Of a DNA stretch of 64,000 nucleotides, positions 22,626 to 36,020 are shown piece by piece. The DNA lies in contig OV050033.1 of the NCBI GenBank assembly GCA_920105625.2, forward strand, positions 20,108,001 to 20,172,000, in the 5' to 3' direction. Position numbers and translations under genes: made by a program. Numbering within the stretch: position 1 is the first letter of the stretch; every line of letters starts with the position of its first letter. The notes below the pieces were generated by a model that searched no databases, had not been told where the DNA came from, and worked only from the letters and a program-made list of their open reading frames with translations. This DNA is from Clusia tigrina. Its lineage: Eukaryota; Arthropoda; Insecta; Diptera; Clusiidae.

Positions 22626-24070
22626 CATTTAAATCAGAATTTATGTATATAAAAATACAACTTTAAAAAGCAAATCAAATGAGCTTTTATACATTTCCTT
22701 TATAATATTATCCTCAACATTTTAATCTTTTGGTGGAACCCAGCCTTTTCAACTTTGTTCAGAAACAACTTCTATGTTTAGCATAATAAAAGCAGTGAAA
22801 AACATACAATTCTATCCTTTTCTTGTTACAAAAATGTTTGAAGCAGCAAATTGTATTCCTAGTCTATTAGAAAGGAAAGAATAATGAAATAAGCTAGTCT
22901 TCCAATTATCACGAATACATTGCTCGGTTGCTAAAACTATTGCAAGAGCAGTGAAGTGCAGATGGAGTCTTCTAAATAATAATGCAATATTATTGACAGG
23001 AATTTATGTTGATCCAATGTCTGAAGGCTTGAAAGAGGTTGACAAGAGTGATATAAATACAAAGTTAAGTTAAGAAGAAGCGTTATTGACATACTCTGAG
23101 ATTGAAATTGGGATGACGTAGCCCTCATCGCTACAGCATTACCTCCAACTCATATCTCAGTGGTACATTGGTTTTCTGCATTGCAATTCTCAAGCTTTAT
23201 TTGAGAGCATCAGTGAAGCAATGAAGAACAACATTTAATTCTACTTTTTTAATTCCATTTAAATTTAGTTACTAAAGTTGTATCCCTATATATAATAATG
23301 ATTATGCGTTAGAGAATTATCGACGTATCCCAAGACCAAAGTCAATCACAACCATACAAAGATGAGACTTGACACAGAAATATAGTCCAAAACAAAAGAA
23401 TTATTCGGAGTAGAAGAAAACAACAATAACAAAACAGAGCCAGCAATAATAATAGCAACGCAAAATGTTCAGAACAAAATCTATGGCAATGTTATACGCA
23501 ATTATGGTTGACAAGAGAACCTTTGGACTAAAAGAGTGGGTCTAGTTTTTAAAGCAAACATGGCGATCAGCTGAAGTTTATATAAATTTGACTAAAAAAC
23601 TCAATAATTAACAATATAGAGACTGTATATGATTGCCTTAAAAGGCCAAGAAACACAAATTTCTAAAAAACTAGGCATCACTTAATTAAAGCAGGCATGT
23701 GGAAGAACGACTGTACAAAAATAAGTTCTTCGTTCGAATTTCCAATAAGTTTTTTTGCTATTGGTAGCTTTGTTTACATTATTCGGGGCTCGAAAGTATA
23801 AAATCGAAGAACATTAAAGTTTATGTTCATGTCAATTAATCCCTGAACACACTTTTTTGGCTACAAAACTTCGCAAATAGGCATATTGCCATTAGTTTCA
23901 AAATCAGAGAATTAAATTGTATCACAAATAACAAACTGGAGCAGCCAATGATGTCTGCATATGCAACAACCTGACATGCGAGTCCATTTAAAATTAAGAC
24001 GAAATAATCCATGCACAAAGAGGCAACACACGCAGTTAAAATATTAATTTCATAATTATAAACGCATCCT
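22626..24070. other. AT-rich non-coding stretch
   Basis: No gene or mobile element recognised. A few CAA triplets occur at 23416-23440. Confidence 0.5.
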
Positions 24071-25130
24071 TTTCGTAATTAAAGACAAATGGCCACAAAA
24101 ATCAGCTGAAGAAAACTTCCAGGAAAGAGCATCCAATGAGGCCAAAGACCAGTTGACAACCTCGCTCGGTCGTTTACTGTCTGGTACCATGAAACCAACC
24201 AGACAAAGAAGCTTTTCACAGAAGACAAAGCCAAAGACACAGACCGTAAAGCGTGCAACGAAACAAAAAACAAAATGGAGAGTGTCTGTAAATAAAAAGG
24301 AAATTATCCAAACAAGCAGGGCTCAAGTGCAATTTCGAAACATGCGAATGAACTTTAAATAACGAAGACAAAAACACACGAAAACGAAATGAAAAAAATA
24401 GCAGTGCTCACATAAAAATGCAGAATAAGAATGATATAAAAGCAAAAACGCGTAGTAAATGCGGTGCACGTAGTTAAACACACAAACACACATTCACACA
24501 TAAAACTCACATACGCTGGGATCCTTTAAAGTGCACACAGTGGCGTACAGAACCAACACACACCAGCACACAACATTTGCGCGCACACAACCACACATAC
24601 TCACACACGCACACACACATAGAGAAACAGCAGCAATACACCGACACTCAGCCATAGAGCCACAAACAAAATCATCTTCGTCGTTGCCATAAAATGAAAA
24701 TTTTTTGGGTGCGGTCCTTGACATCGCGTACGACGCATGACTCTCGTGCAGGATACCCGTCCTTCGGCATCCGCAATACTCATTCACACACGCACACATC
24801 TGCTGAAATTTTCTTTATTACGTATTTTTTTGTTTGTTTTTTTTCCAACTTATTTCACTTTCTTTGTGTTTGCCTGGAAAATCACTCACATATGTGTGCG
24901 CACATAACTGTAATTAAGCATAACGCTACCCGGGTAACTGCCTGGCAAGCGGAAATTGCACATTTTTCAATTAATATTTATTGTTATTATTATCACAGTA
25001 AATTCATTTGATGGTTTCTCATGCAGCAATATTTTTGAATGACGCGTCCCCATTTCCATATTGATGCTAAGAGAAATCGCTTTCCTGTGCTGCTTTAAAC
25101 GTGTTTAAATTATGAACGAGTTTAATCTAA
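24071..25130. other. CA-rich non-coding island
   Basis: Higher-complexity sequence around a long interrupted CA tract. Minus-strand frames of 101 and 60 codons over 24494-24799 are read mostly through the CA repeat (Val/Cys-rich) and are not genes. Confidence 0.4.
24478..24622. repeat. Interrupted CA-rich tract
   Basis: About 145 bp rich in CACACA blocks separated by short unique pieces. Confidence 0.85.
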
Positions 25131-26951
25131 ACAAAATTTAAATGCAATTGGTATTGTAAGGATCCAGATGCATTGAAGAATAAGTTAAGATTCCTATTCC
25201 ACTGCAAGAGAGTTCTCATATAGTGTTTCGTACTGTTCAATAAATTAAACCAAAACAACAAATTGAATGATTGAAGTGCCCAGGATTATTAGATGCTATG
25301 GGGTTCCTCCTCTTTTGGATATTTGCAAATTTTCCTTTTCTAGTTTACAACCTATAACAACACTCTCATGCCCACAGAGGATGCTCTGAGTTATAGCCTT
25401 ATGTAAGTCAGCGCTTGAACCTGCAAATATATGTAAGTATGAAACTCTCTTCATTTGTCAATGTTGCCCGATAACAAAAGTCTACAGGAAAGTTATCACT
25501 TTAAAGCTGATAAATCTATAATATAATTTAATCGTAGTAAATACTGATATAATAGAATTATTGGTATATAATGTATTAAAATATCTTTTCAGTAATTTCC
25601 GTCAAATACCGACGGAAAAGGAATAGTTTGGTGAGAAACATTCGTCTAAATAAGCTACTGAGGGAATTATTTGTATGAAAAATATGCCAAATTGTGGATC
25701 GTATCTTTTAGGATGCATTAAATCTTTAACAGCTGCTCTAACGGAGCAGATTGTTTTAATTCCACAGTTCCCAAATTGTAGTTTAATAATGACTAAAAAT
25801 TATTTTTCGCAGTCAAGGAAGAACATATTCAGTGCAGCAAGTTACGTGCTGGGATAAGAAATTAATATTTGAAGTCATCTGTTTGTAAATCGCTTACAAA
25901 AGTTTATGAATAATTTATGGAACACGGTGAAATTCATTTAGTTTTCTGGTTCACTGCTTTTGGCCTGTCACCATCATCTTTTATTGATGTTGGTTTCGTT
26001 ATTTCGAGAGCAAGTTGCAATCTTTATGCCATTAGGGTATGAAATTGCTCTACGACATTCATACTCCAAAAGCAGACATCTCAAGTTATATAAGTTGTTA
26101 TAAATAATTTTAATTTATTATAAATAAAATTAGTTTAATTTATTAATTATTATTAATCAAAACCTAACCAAATGAATCAATTTAAAATTTCTAAGAACAC
26201 TAAAGCACTATTTACCTACATATAGTTGAGAGGTGTTTAATACAGTTTTGTTTCTATTTTGCACTCCTACCAAATTTCGATTAGAAACGGATTCAGTTGA
26301 TGGTATATTACTGGAATTAGTAATACAAACAGGAAGGAAGCTCGTAAAACAATAATTAAATGAGAGTGAAATATTAATGAGAGTAATAAATGGAATCTGA
26401 TCCATGTGCAACTCATCATACCCGTATAAATGTATTAAACAGAACAGGTAAAAGGTAATCTACAAAACATGTAAGGCCAAAAACGGAGAATATTCATCTT
26501 AAAATACCGAGAAAAATATTATAATTCCCTAGGTATATCAAAAATCCACAAAGTGAATACAGAACCAGCTGCTCCAAAAAAATATACGAGTGAAGATCTC
26601 CAATATAGTGAAAAAGAAAACGTTTACATTGTTTGCTGCAATTCATGTACCAATATTGATCCCGTCAGTAACTCGGTTGTATTTTATAGTCCACCTTATC
26701 GAGTTTTGTTCATATGAGCTTGCATGATTAATTATATGTTTAGATAAAAATAAAAGAATAGAATTTCAAAATTGTAAGTAAACAAATTCTCATTCATCAT
26801 TCCTGACGTGGTTTATGGTCCCTTATCCTCATAGTCTTGGTGATATGAGCTTACAATCTGTTATGGAAATTCAAAATAAAAAGCGGCCAATTTTCTATCA
26901 TCATTCAACCTTTGGTATAAATATTATATAATTTATTTTCTCTTTAAATGT
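25131..26951. other. AT-rich non-coding stretch
   Basis: No gene or mobile element recognised in 1.8 kb. Confidence 0.5.
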
Positions 26952-26985
26952 CCCTCTCTCTCGCTCGCTCTCTCGCTCTCTCTCG
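26952..26985. repeat. CT/CTCG simple repeat
   Basis: Pyrimidine-rich CT dinucleotides interspersed with CTCG. Confidence 0.9.
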
Positions 26986-27212
26986 TGTCGGTCTGTAATC
27001 AGCTGTAGACCATAACAGCTTTAAATACGCCTTAGAAGTAATCTTCCCAAAGTACCCAATGAAATCAACCAAATTTTAAATAAAATTTACAACTGACTGG
27101 AATTTTTTGTTAAATATTTAAAAATAATTGTAATTTATAAAAAAAAATAAATCAATTGCAATTTGCTCGGTAATGTTTGATATGCCATCATCATCATATA
27201 AGCAAATACAGT
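26986..27212. other. AT-rich non-coding stretch
   Basis: Nothing recognised. Confidence 0.5.
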
Positions 27213-27320
27213 ATATTATTATTATTATTATTTACAAAAGAAAGATAAGAATCAATTCTTATCATACGAAATTTAGGAGCACTAGCTGCCAGGGCTTTCA
27301 GCTCAAGTATATTATGAATA
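27213..27320 (-). mobile_element. Possible degenerate SINE 3' part
   Basis: An ATT microsatellite (27214-27231) is followed, at SINE-like spacing, by GGAGCACTAGCTGCCAGGGCTTTC. This resembles GAGTACTAGCTACAGAGGCTTTC of the full SINE copies. The tRNA head is absent. Confidence 0.35.
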
Positions 27321-28240
27321 AGCGATGTTAAGTACAAAATCTTGCAATGTTGCTTCATATTCGAGGAATAACAAATGTTGCAAACAATAACAATAATATA
27401 CTATATTTGGGCACAATCTCCTGTTTTTCTCTCTATTTATGATTTAACCAGTAGCCCTGCAGAAATCAGTTTGGCAAGCAGCATATACTTTGCTGATGCT
27501 CTCAACTACCTTCATTATTGATGTGAAATCACTGATCATTTATTGTATAGGATTTAAGGAACTAATATTATTATTCTGTGTTAGCTACTCACAGGCAAGG
27601 ATGACATTACTAATTTATTACATTTATTATATTGTTCCTATATTTTCAAATGCGATCTTGACTTCTCCCAGTTACCCATTAATTAGATAGAAATAACTAT
27701 TCAAAACACTACGCAAAAGCTGGACAGGTACAAGTGGAGACATTGATAAGTGAAGGTAAATGAATATATACATTTAATCATTAATGCGCGAGTACAATGT
27801 TGTTATTATTATAATTATATATTATTATTATTTTATAATCACTTTCTTAAATTGGTTTGTTAGAAAAAAGACGGCAGAGTTTTCACTATCAATTCGCCAG
27901 TTGACAGTTGTCTGTTTTATAAAAACAAAAGGATAAAATCGATCAGGACTTATGCTGATAAAATGCAATGGGCACACATTAGTACAGAGTTCGATGTATG
28001 AAGAATTATATTCTCATGAGAACTTTTACAATTCAAATTAAACATGCGTTAAACAAAGTCATCACCACTCTACCGATAAGATTTTTATTTGTTTATCACA
28101 AAAATATATATAATTTTATTTATTTTTGGTGTTATTAATAATTTTTATTTATTAACTTCGCGCCCTGACCTTCAAAACTTCACCAATTAATAAATTAATT
28201 CACTCAAATTATAAGTAAAAGTGCAACTAAATTGTATATC
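27321..28240. other. AT-rich non-coding stretch
   Basis: Nothing recognised apart from ATT-rich simple sequence at 27801-27835. Confidence 0.5.
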
Positions 28241-28473
28241 GGAGAAATTGTGTTTGTGTTATTCTATAATAAAATCATTTCAGTTCAAAATAAATTGTTT
28301 TAAAGTTTATAGGAAAAGTTTTTACTTACAATTATTTTGCACCGTTCTTTGCATTTCTATTTAGTTTATCTTCGGTGCTTTGTGAATGATTTTTATTACA
28401 AAATTTCTTACATAAACACACAAATAAATTATTTATCATTGTTTGTTACTTTTATTGCATTTTGTTACAACTT

Positions 28474-28523
28474 CAACAACAACAACAACAACAATGAGAA
28501 TGACATGAACAACAACAACAACG
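28474..28523. repeat. CAA microsatellite
   Basis: Two CAA tracts (28474-28494 and 28507-28523) are separated by 12 bp, with a third short one at about 28617-28629. Confidence 0.9.
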
Positions 28524-29258
28524 ACACAAAGTGCATATTTCATTACAACATCAATGTACATACCCATATATCTAAACCTCCTTCTTCACTTTCTTTTTAT
28601 TTTTTCTTTGTTTAAAGCAACAACAACAGAAAGAAAAAGAAAAATCCACACATTTTTGAAATTAAATTCGGGAATAATTTTTTTGTATTTTTTTTTTAAA
28701 TATTTTTTTCACTTTCGAATTTAAGTTAGCACAAAATTTTACTTTTCAGTGAAAGACGCGATATTTGTTTTGTGTTGAGCGCTTTCAAGTCCTGTCGTGG
28801 CTGGTTCGCGGAATTTGTGGCCGGGCGTCGTCGTACTGGTCGCCACGTCACTGAACTGAACGCGTAGAGTAGCTTAAGGGGGGCCGTCATAAAAATGCCA
28901 AAATCATATTTCAGCTGGCGTGGGTGAGTGTCGCGACCACTTTGGCCCAGCCAAACGCACAATTCCACATAAATTTTCTATGATTAATGTTACCATTGCC
29001 CCGATCGATGGAGACGACAGCTCGACGTGTGTCAAGCAAAAACTCAGACAGACAGCAGTCAGCATCCTGCGTACATTTGGTTTAAAGTGACACAGTCTGC
29101 GCGTTGGGGCGGCGTCCACTAATAACTCAAACGAGTGCTCCAAATATAATTCACGTTCGAACCGAATCCAGGCTCCAGTTTTGCAGCACACCAGCTCCCG
29201 ACCAGCCGCGTACGTACCTACGTTCTGTCGCCTGAGCGCCTATGTATCATTGCAGCTG

Positions 29259-29318
29259 TCAGTCGTTCTGTCGGTGGGACGGTCGGTCGGTCGGTCGTTC
29301 AGTTCCGCCAACATGTCC
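29259..29318 (+). promoter_or_regulatory. Possible TATA-less initiator region
   Basis: An initiator-like TCAGTC at 29259-29264 is followed about 29 bp later by GGTCG, resembling the fly downstream promoter element, within four GGTC units (29281-29296). A good fly start context (GCCAACATG) occurs at 29306-29314 but opens only a 14-codon frame. The repeat alone could produce the GGTCG match, so this is weak. Confidence 0.2.
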
Positions 29319-30110
29319 TGTGCTATATTATGTCCTGTCGTTCAATGTCGGCGTTTTTCCTGTTCAGCGTTTTGAATGGCGCACAGCCGTAATGTAAAAG
29401 CGCACCAAGCGCACTAGTTGACGCCTAAACGTCTACTACGAATAACGGTTGTTGTAGCGAACCCCAATTTTGGCAATTCCAAATGGCGGCACCAATACGC
29501 ATGCAACTCGTATACGAATCGAAGCCGCTATGTACAGGACACAGCACCAACACACTGCCACTCGTCTCGGTGTATTGGTGGGCATACAGCTTCCCGGCTG
29601 TGAGTAGCACAAACACCGCATCTGTGTGTCCTGGCATGGGGTGGCGCACACACACGCACATTTACTACGGGCTGCTGCTTTTAAGGGTTCTTCTTAAACA
29701 CACTCAAACACACATATAAAGCAGTGTCTCATATGTATGCAGAAGCAACCGTATTACACACATACATACACACTCTCGACTATGCAGATGATGCTCGCAC
29801 AGCGTTGGTGAGACTGCGAGCCGGCTTTTACACCCGGCCAGAACCTGTATGAGTTCCGCAAGGCATTAAAATCGAATTTTACTCTCACTCGCATATGTTT
29901 CTTTCCATAGCATTACGTATTTGAATGATTGCTTGCGAATTTTATCTGCGGCGCTACGCTACATTGACCTTAAAAATCCATAAAATATTATCGCCAAATA
30001 TTTGCTCCTAAATCAAATTAATTTCTCATATTCATTCAATAATTTCAAATTAGAAGCGGAACTATTTCAATTACATGGTGATGGTGGCTTCCTGAAGGCA
30101 CATTACTTTG

Positions 30111-31260
30111 CGGTAATGAGGTTAATGTTATAATCATTATTAGCTGGCTTAAGGAAAAAGTGCTTCAATCTTAGAATTGGTAGTTGAATACAATTAGTGT
30201 GGGTAGAGCACAATTACGACCAGAGACCCACCTACGAAATATAACGAAAGTTGAATAGATGGAGGGAAGTGGGATTCGAAGGTCCTGAAGCAACATAAAA
30301 TCATTACTCTTTTGCTTGAATCCCATTTTGGCGCTTGAGCGCTTGCAGTCTATTTTGAAGTGCCAACAAATTAGTATCCATAAAAATAATGAATTATTTT
30401 CATATGCCGAGAATCGTTTACTTTAATGAAACACTCATTGGTTTAATGAAAACAATTTTTAATTAACTTTTAGGAATTTGGTTGCATTCGTTAGATATAT
30501 AACTATAAGATACTATTTTGGACGTATAACAAATTCAGCATAATGAGGACAAACAATTTCATTAATTTTTGTAATTCGATTTGATTATAAAGTATGAATT
30601 AAGATATATTGGGCCAATTAATCTATAATTTGGACAGCTTTTAAAGAATCAGCCATTTGTTATATAGTACAAAAATTTGTTTATATACAAGGCACATATA
30701 ATCCTGAGAAACGGGATAAATGTTTACATTAAGGGTGGATAGATTCGGAAGTGTCAATCAAGTCAGTCAAGCAGACAGTTACCAAAGCCAGGGGGAAACC
30801 ATATGTCATATCTTCTGAGTAATATTGGAAAGAATGAATACTACGTGTTTAATTCGAGCCTCCAATTATATAGAAGGGTTGTATAACTTTAGAAAAGCGT
30901 TTAGATCTGATAATTATACGGATGGAAGGACCAGTAAAGGTTTTTAATAATAATAACTCCATTTTGATTATGGTAATGTTTCCCAACCTGTTCTTGCCAA
31001 CAACGACTTTGCATACTTGTTCTGTAAAAAACGACCGACTTTTTCTTTAATACCTTCAAGTAAGGCCACTCTCAGTTACACCGTATTATGCACAATTACC
31101 CAGCAAGCAACGTTGGCAACCACTTTTCCAGCAATTATCATATTTTCGTGAACATTGAACAGCATTAAAATTCAATTTAATGGGGGAGATCTGCAGTTTA
31201 AGCGCAACACATTACTCAATCATTAAATAAATATATGATTATTGAATCTGAATTGATAAA
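30111..31260. other. AT-rich non-coding stretch
   Basis: Nothing recognised. Confidence 0.5.
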
Positions 31261-32370
31261 TTGGCAACACTACAGCAGCAACAACTCCGGCGGCTAACGC
31301 AAGGATGCCGGAAAAATCGAGCTAAAATTGTAGTACAAACAACTCAGTTCAGCTCTTCGAGCGCTCAGAGTGTAAAGTCCTCTCAAACAGCATCTCGCTC
31401 TTTAGCTCCCTCTCTCTAAGCATACTGCTCTTATGCTCAATTTCTGCATGAGTCCTCAGCCCTTGCCGCAGCTCTCACTGCCTGTGCTTGGTTGTAGTTG
31501 TATTTAATCCTAGCTAGCAACAGCATCAGCACTCTAAGCACACACACTACATCACACATGCTTTGATGGTGTGCGTTCACCTACACGAAGAAAAGGTGAG
31601 AGAACGCTGAGGTGAGAAGCATATAAAAAAATCCATTTTACGACCGACCCGGCGCAGCAATCGACAGCAGACGGACGCTGCCTGGTCTTTGGTATGGGTT
31701 ATGGGGGACATGGGTCGGGTTTGGGTCACAAGGGGTGGCGTAGTGGTGGTGGCAGTGGTGGTGATAGTGATGGTGAGCCAGTTGTTTTTGTTGTTGTTGT
31801 TGTTGTCAGTGTTTGTACATATTGATGATTTCTGGCTCGTTTGGAAGTGGTGCAGGATTCGGAGATGCTGAGCTGCACGGCTGTTGAGTGCTGAGTGAGT
31901 GAGCGTGGAGAATGCTGGTTGCCTTGCCATATGCCGCCATCTGTATATATTTTGTGAAAATATAACTTCGTGCTTCAATTGTTGTAGTAGCTGTTGGTGC
32001 TCTTGTTGTTTTTGCTTTTGTTGTTATTATACTGTGAGTGGTACAGCAGCAAGAGCAGCAGCGGCAAAAACAGAAGCAGGCAGCGTCGTCACTTGTGGGG
32101 TGACCACTTTCTGTATGCCTCCGATAGCTAACAGGGTGAGTTTAATTATGCGTTTGCACAGGCAAAAATTGTAAGGAAAATATTATTTAGTTCTTTGTAG
32201 ATGAACGCAGGTATTAAATGGCATAATTGAAGACGGGAAATGTCTGTGCCAATATTTAATTTGTTGAAAGTTGAAATCCATAATACTAAGGTTGGCAATT
32301 TCTCTGCGCCTTTTCCTATGTTTGCCCACATTTTGTTAATGTCCAAATATTACGCCCAACTAATTTTTCC
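31261..32370. other. CAN-rich non-coding island
   Basis: Higher-complexity sequence with TGG (31742-31774) and TTG (31790-31806) runs. The minus-strand 133-codon frame at 31577-31978 reads through these as Asn/Thr runs and is not called. Confidence 0.4.
31742..31806. repeat. TGG and TTG triplet repeats
   Basis: An interrupted GGT/TGG tract is followed by about six TTG triplets. Confidence 0.85.
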
Positions 32371-32635
32371 AGCCAATAAGGGGTCATAGGTCAGTTCTTT
32401 ATCCTGTGTTCCTGTTATATGGGCATACATGCAAGTATGAGCAGTTGGAATATCCAAAACACTTCTCGAAGACTTACAAAACTTTGCTCTGTGGTGTAAT
32501 AAAATAAATAAATTAAAGTTCGTTTTATTAACAGAATAATTTAATAAATTTTAAGGAACTGCTTAATTATATAAGGAACTTATTATATAGAAGCTACATA
32601 CTGTTTGTTAACTTCAGGAATCTTTTACTTCCATG
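32371..32635. other. AT-rich non-coding stretch
   Basis: Nothing recognised. Confidence 0.5.
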
Positions 32636-32731
32636 CTTAGTTCTGCTCTCAACCAAAAAGTTTCATAATATTAATGAAAAAGTCTTAGCTCTGCTCTCAA
32701 CCAAAAAGTTTCATAATATTAATGAAGAAGT
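32636..32731. repeat. 48-bp tandem duplication
   Basis: CTTAG(T/C)TCTGCTCTCAACC begins both units (32636 and 32684). By eye the two units differ at very few positions, so the duplication looks recent. Confidence 0.9.
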
Positions 32732-33261
32732 TCATTGTCCAAAGAAAAGTTCGTGAAAATCCATTCGAAGTTTGAGTTTATAAAACATGACTGATCAGCG
32801 ATCATATTTTCTAATCAAAACACAGAACAAAAATAAATGAATTGTTCAGTCCCATAATGAATAAGTTCACTTTCTTTATGGACCTACTTATTGATATTTA
32901 CAATTAATATTAAATACCCAGACTTTAAGATGCTGCTCTTTGATAATAAACCATTCATTTTGGAGCTCAATATAATTATATTATATTCACTCTTCCCGAA
33001 TGTTTCTTCATATGGCTATATCCTTAAGTCAATAGAATACGGAAGTAATTTGTCCTTTGTGCTAATGAACTCAACAATTTTTAAAGAGTAATATGGAAAG
33101 ATTTGCACAAAAATATCCGCATGTGTTCCAAAACACCAAATAAATGTATTAGTCATCAGAAAAACAGTCATCACCTTTTAGAGGATCCATTGAAAAAGTT
33201 TCCATAACATCAATAAATGAACAAAGGATACAGTTACAAAATTCTTTGTTACATTACAGCC
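32732..33261. other. AT-rich non-coding stretch
   Basis: A 66-codon frame at 32891-33091 has no motif. Nothing else seen. Confidence 0.5.
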
Positions 33262-33335
33262 TATTATATATGGTATAAATACTATTTACTATTTATATAT
33301 GGTATATGGTTTACTATTTATATATGGTATAAATC
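33262..33335. repeat. TATATATGGTATA short tandem repeat
   Basis: Three occurrences of TATATATGGTATA, partly with TTTACTATT between them. Confidence 0.8.
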
Positions 33336-33832
33336 CTGTTTAGTTGAAGTCTAAAATCATTTCATATCTGTGAAACAAAAACAGTACTGACACTCAGGAA
33401 ATTCCTGAATCTTTATTAATGATTGTCGGGTTAAAACCCTGTGCTGTACTGGCCATAGACTTAACATCTGAATTTGTTAGTTCATGTTTTAAATACTTCT
33501 GATGATGTCTTTAGGTATACAAGAAGAACGTATCTAATGTGGAAAATGTCTGGGAAGAGGCCCTGAGTCAAATTGATACTCAATTTTTCCAGCCCTTAGA
33601 CTTGAAAGCAGCCTGACCACAATTATGTAAAATTTATACATACCTATAATTCTATCTAGTCCCCCAGTTAGAGTCCACATAATTTTTGTGGTTTTTTTCT
33701 TCTAATAGAGAAGAAGCACTCCCCTGTGAATTTAATGCATATGATTCTCTGGTTCCTGGGTTCTAAAAGACCAACATTTGGAGTACTGCGATTCGTCTCC
33801 AAGTAAACTGTTTCGTTCTTCAAAGCAAGGTG
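33336..33832. other. AT-rich non-coding stretch
   Basis: Nothing recognised. Confidence 0.5.
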
Positions 33833-33912
33833 CACATAATTAGCTTACCCATGTAGAGCATCAGACTCATGGAATATTGATGTTGTAATATATTCCTGGT
33901 TCATATTCGTCG
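33833..33912 (+). mobile_element. tRNA-like remnant
   Basis: TTAGCTTACCC at 33840 followed by GTAGAGCATCAGACTCAT looks like a tRNA D arm plus anticodon arm (anticodon position CAT). GGTTCATATTC at 33898-33908 is a B-box variant at a distance slightly longer than in a tRNA. Stems on the 3' half are lost. Probably a tRNA pseudogene or the head of an old SINE. Confidence 0.45.
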
Positions 33913-34740
33913 TTGAAGTATATTTGAATTCGAGTGAAGAAATATTAGAAAATATTTACAATGGGCTGTTTAGTCATAGTCATATAAGAGGGAGAGATCA
34001 TATGAGAAACACCATCTTATCTGTTGAAAAAGGAAAGATTTAGGAGAGAAAGAGTTACCCTCTTGGAATAGTTAGATAGCAACAGTATTCATTTACTCTT
34101 TAATGGTTAAATGAAAGAAACCAAACAAACTGTGGGCTACTTTTCCGTCGTATTTTTCTTCAAAGTAAAAGTAAGCATTTGGAATCAAGATGCTGAGGGA
34201 TTTCTTTCGCATGGCGTGATCAACTTCTTAGAATAGAAACATGACGAGAACCTCATTGAGAAACTAGAGCTTAATGTTAAAATTGAACACACAGTTTTGA
34301 AGAGAAGAGCGTGTTCGTGGTATATACTGAGCTTATACACCTACAAAACTGTATGTACTATTTAAGGATTCATCTTTCTTATTATTTAATTCCTTCGAAT
34401 TTGTATTGGATAAAATTTACGTACTAAATAAAAATATTGGCATTCGTTCCAATAAGAATACTCATCTTTCTACATACTAGTGAGCTCACTCCCTTCCAAT
34501 TTAAATTAAATTGCACTAGCGTACAACAAACATTATAAGGGGAACTATCTCTGGCAATACTTGGGCCACAATGGGCCTTAAACAGGCCTGTGAGTCTAAG
34601 GACAGCCAACCTAGGGCCCTGCTGAACAAGATCAACATCTGCAGGGCATCCTTCTTTCCCTAATTACAGCTGAATTGGTGTTGCCTTTTTCTGTAGACAC
34701 CCCCACTTGTGGAACAGTTGTGTTAATGTGCTTGGCACTC
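33913..34740. other. AT-rich non-coding stretch
   Basis: Nothing recognised. Confidence 0.5.
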
Positions 34741-34856
34741 ACCCTGTATTTTGCATATTTTACGAGTACATAAGTATTTACTCAAGTACATAAACAGTGA
34801 AATGGAATTAAGTTTGAATAGGAAAACCAACTATAAAAATTGCAACAACACGTACA

Positions 34857-34882
34857 GCAACAACAACAACAACAACAACAAC
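34857..34882. repeat. CAA microsatellite
   Basis: Nearly nine uninterrupted CAA triplets. Confidence 0.95.
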
Positions 34883-35191
34883 GTGAACATCAAGTATAAA
34901 TGCAACAAAAACAATGGAGCGTCAAGATTTGAGGCTAGTGTACCTACACCCAAGAAAAAAGAACGCAGTATAGAAGCACAGCAAAAAACAGCAACAACAA
35001 AAAAATGATGCAAAAAACGAGAGGAAAATAGTTAGGAAAAAGGAGCAAACGGAAAAAAGCAAATTCCAACAATAGCAATAATTTATAAAGTTCTTTGTTA
35101 TATTGTTAAAAGTGAAAATATGTGCGGAAAGTGTCCTGGACTAGCAATTCGCACAACGACTGCAACGAGCGCACGAGCGGTTGTAAAGCGT

Positions 35192-35250
35192 TCAAACACA
35201 CGCAAACATACGCAAACACACGCACACACACACACAGGCACTCATTCACA
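35192..35250. repeat. CA-rich microsatellite
   Basis: Interrupted ACAC/CGCAAACA repeats. Confidence 0.9.
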
Positions 35251-35414
35251 CATACATATGCATATACATATAAGCATACACAATGGCACATACGGTCACA
35301 AACTCGCCCAGCCGACCACCCACGCCCACGAAAGCTCATATTTACACAACGCATTGTTTGCACTCACTCACAATCAGTTGTAGTTATTTTAGTATTCCTG
35401 CATTACAGTTTTTG

Positions 35415-35570
35415 CATTGTTGCTGTTGCTACTCTTATTGTTATTGTTGTTGTAGCTATTGTTGTTGTTGTAGCTGTTGCTGTTGTTGCTGTTGTTGGTG
35501 TTGTTGATGTTGTTGTTCCTGGTGCAGTTGTAGCTGTGGCTGCTGCCGCTGCCGCTGTTGTTGCTGTTGA
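35415..35570. repeat. Long GTT/GCT triplet tract
   Basis: About 156 bp of GTT, GCT and GTA triplets kept in one phase, TTG on one strand and CAA on the other. Confidence 0.9.
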
Positions 35571-35644
35571 ATTTCGCATCATTGCAGGAAATCTCATTAT
35601 TTAAGATACTTTTGTTCTTTGTGAGATACGTTTTGTCTTTGTAG

Positions 35645-35673
35645 CTGCCGCTGCTGCTGCTGCCGCTGCTGGT
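35645..35673. repeat. GCTGCC/GCT triplet repeat
   Basis: Short in-phase GCT/GCC tract. Confidence 0.85.
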
Positions 35674-36020
35674 GATGTTGCAAGAGGTTTTAGGTAAGAG
35701 TCTGGTGTTGCATGTAAACCTCTGCTACACTTTGCTACGCTCGTAGCATGCCCTTTTTTAATATTACATTTCGAAGAATTCATTAATGCACCTGAGTGCT
35801 TGCGTGTGTTTTTGTGCTGCACACAATCCTTAGAGAAGCTTTCATTGTGCGATTGTGTGCAAGTATCTACGTGTATATGTGTATGGATGAGTTTGTGTAT
35901 GTGCGTACCTTTTCTGTTCTTTGCTCTGCGGTTGTAATAACTTTTATGGGTTTCCTCTTTGACTTATCTGGCGCGGTATGCTTTGTGATAATTACTGATA
36001 CATATCTTCCAATTTTATAG

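Larger units (their letters stand above)
28241..30110. other. GC-richer non-coding island
   Basis: The part 28740-29460 is among the most GC-rich of the window and holds many CG dinucleotides and a GGTC repeat. Frames overlap on both strands without domains. It could be a promoter or 5' UTR exon; that is inference. Confidence 0.4.
34741..36020. other. CAN/CA/GTT-rich non-coding island
   Basis: The densest microsatellite cluster of the window. The plus-strand 160-codon frame at 35122-35604 encodes poly-Val/Ala and His/Thr runs dictated by the repeats. Not a gene. Confidence 0.45.

Noticed and set aside
35122..35604. 160-codon plus-strand frame
   Set aside because: Its poly-Val/Ala and His/Thr runs are read directly off CA and GTT microsatellites.
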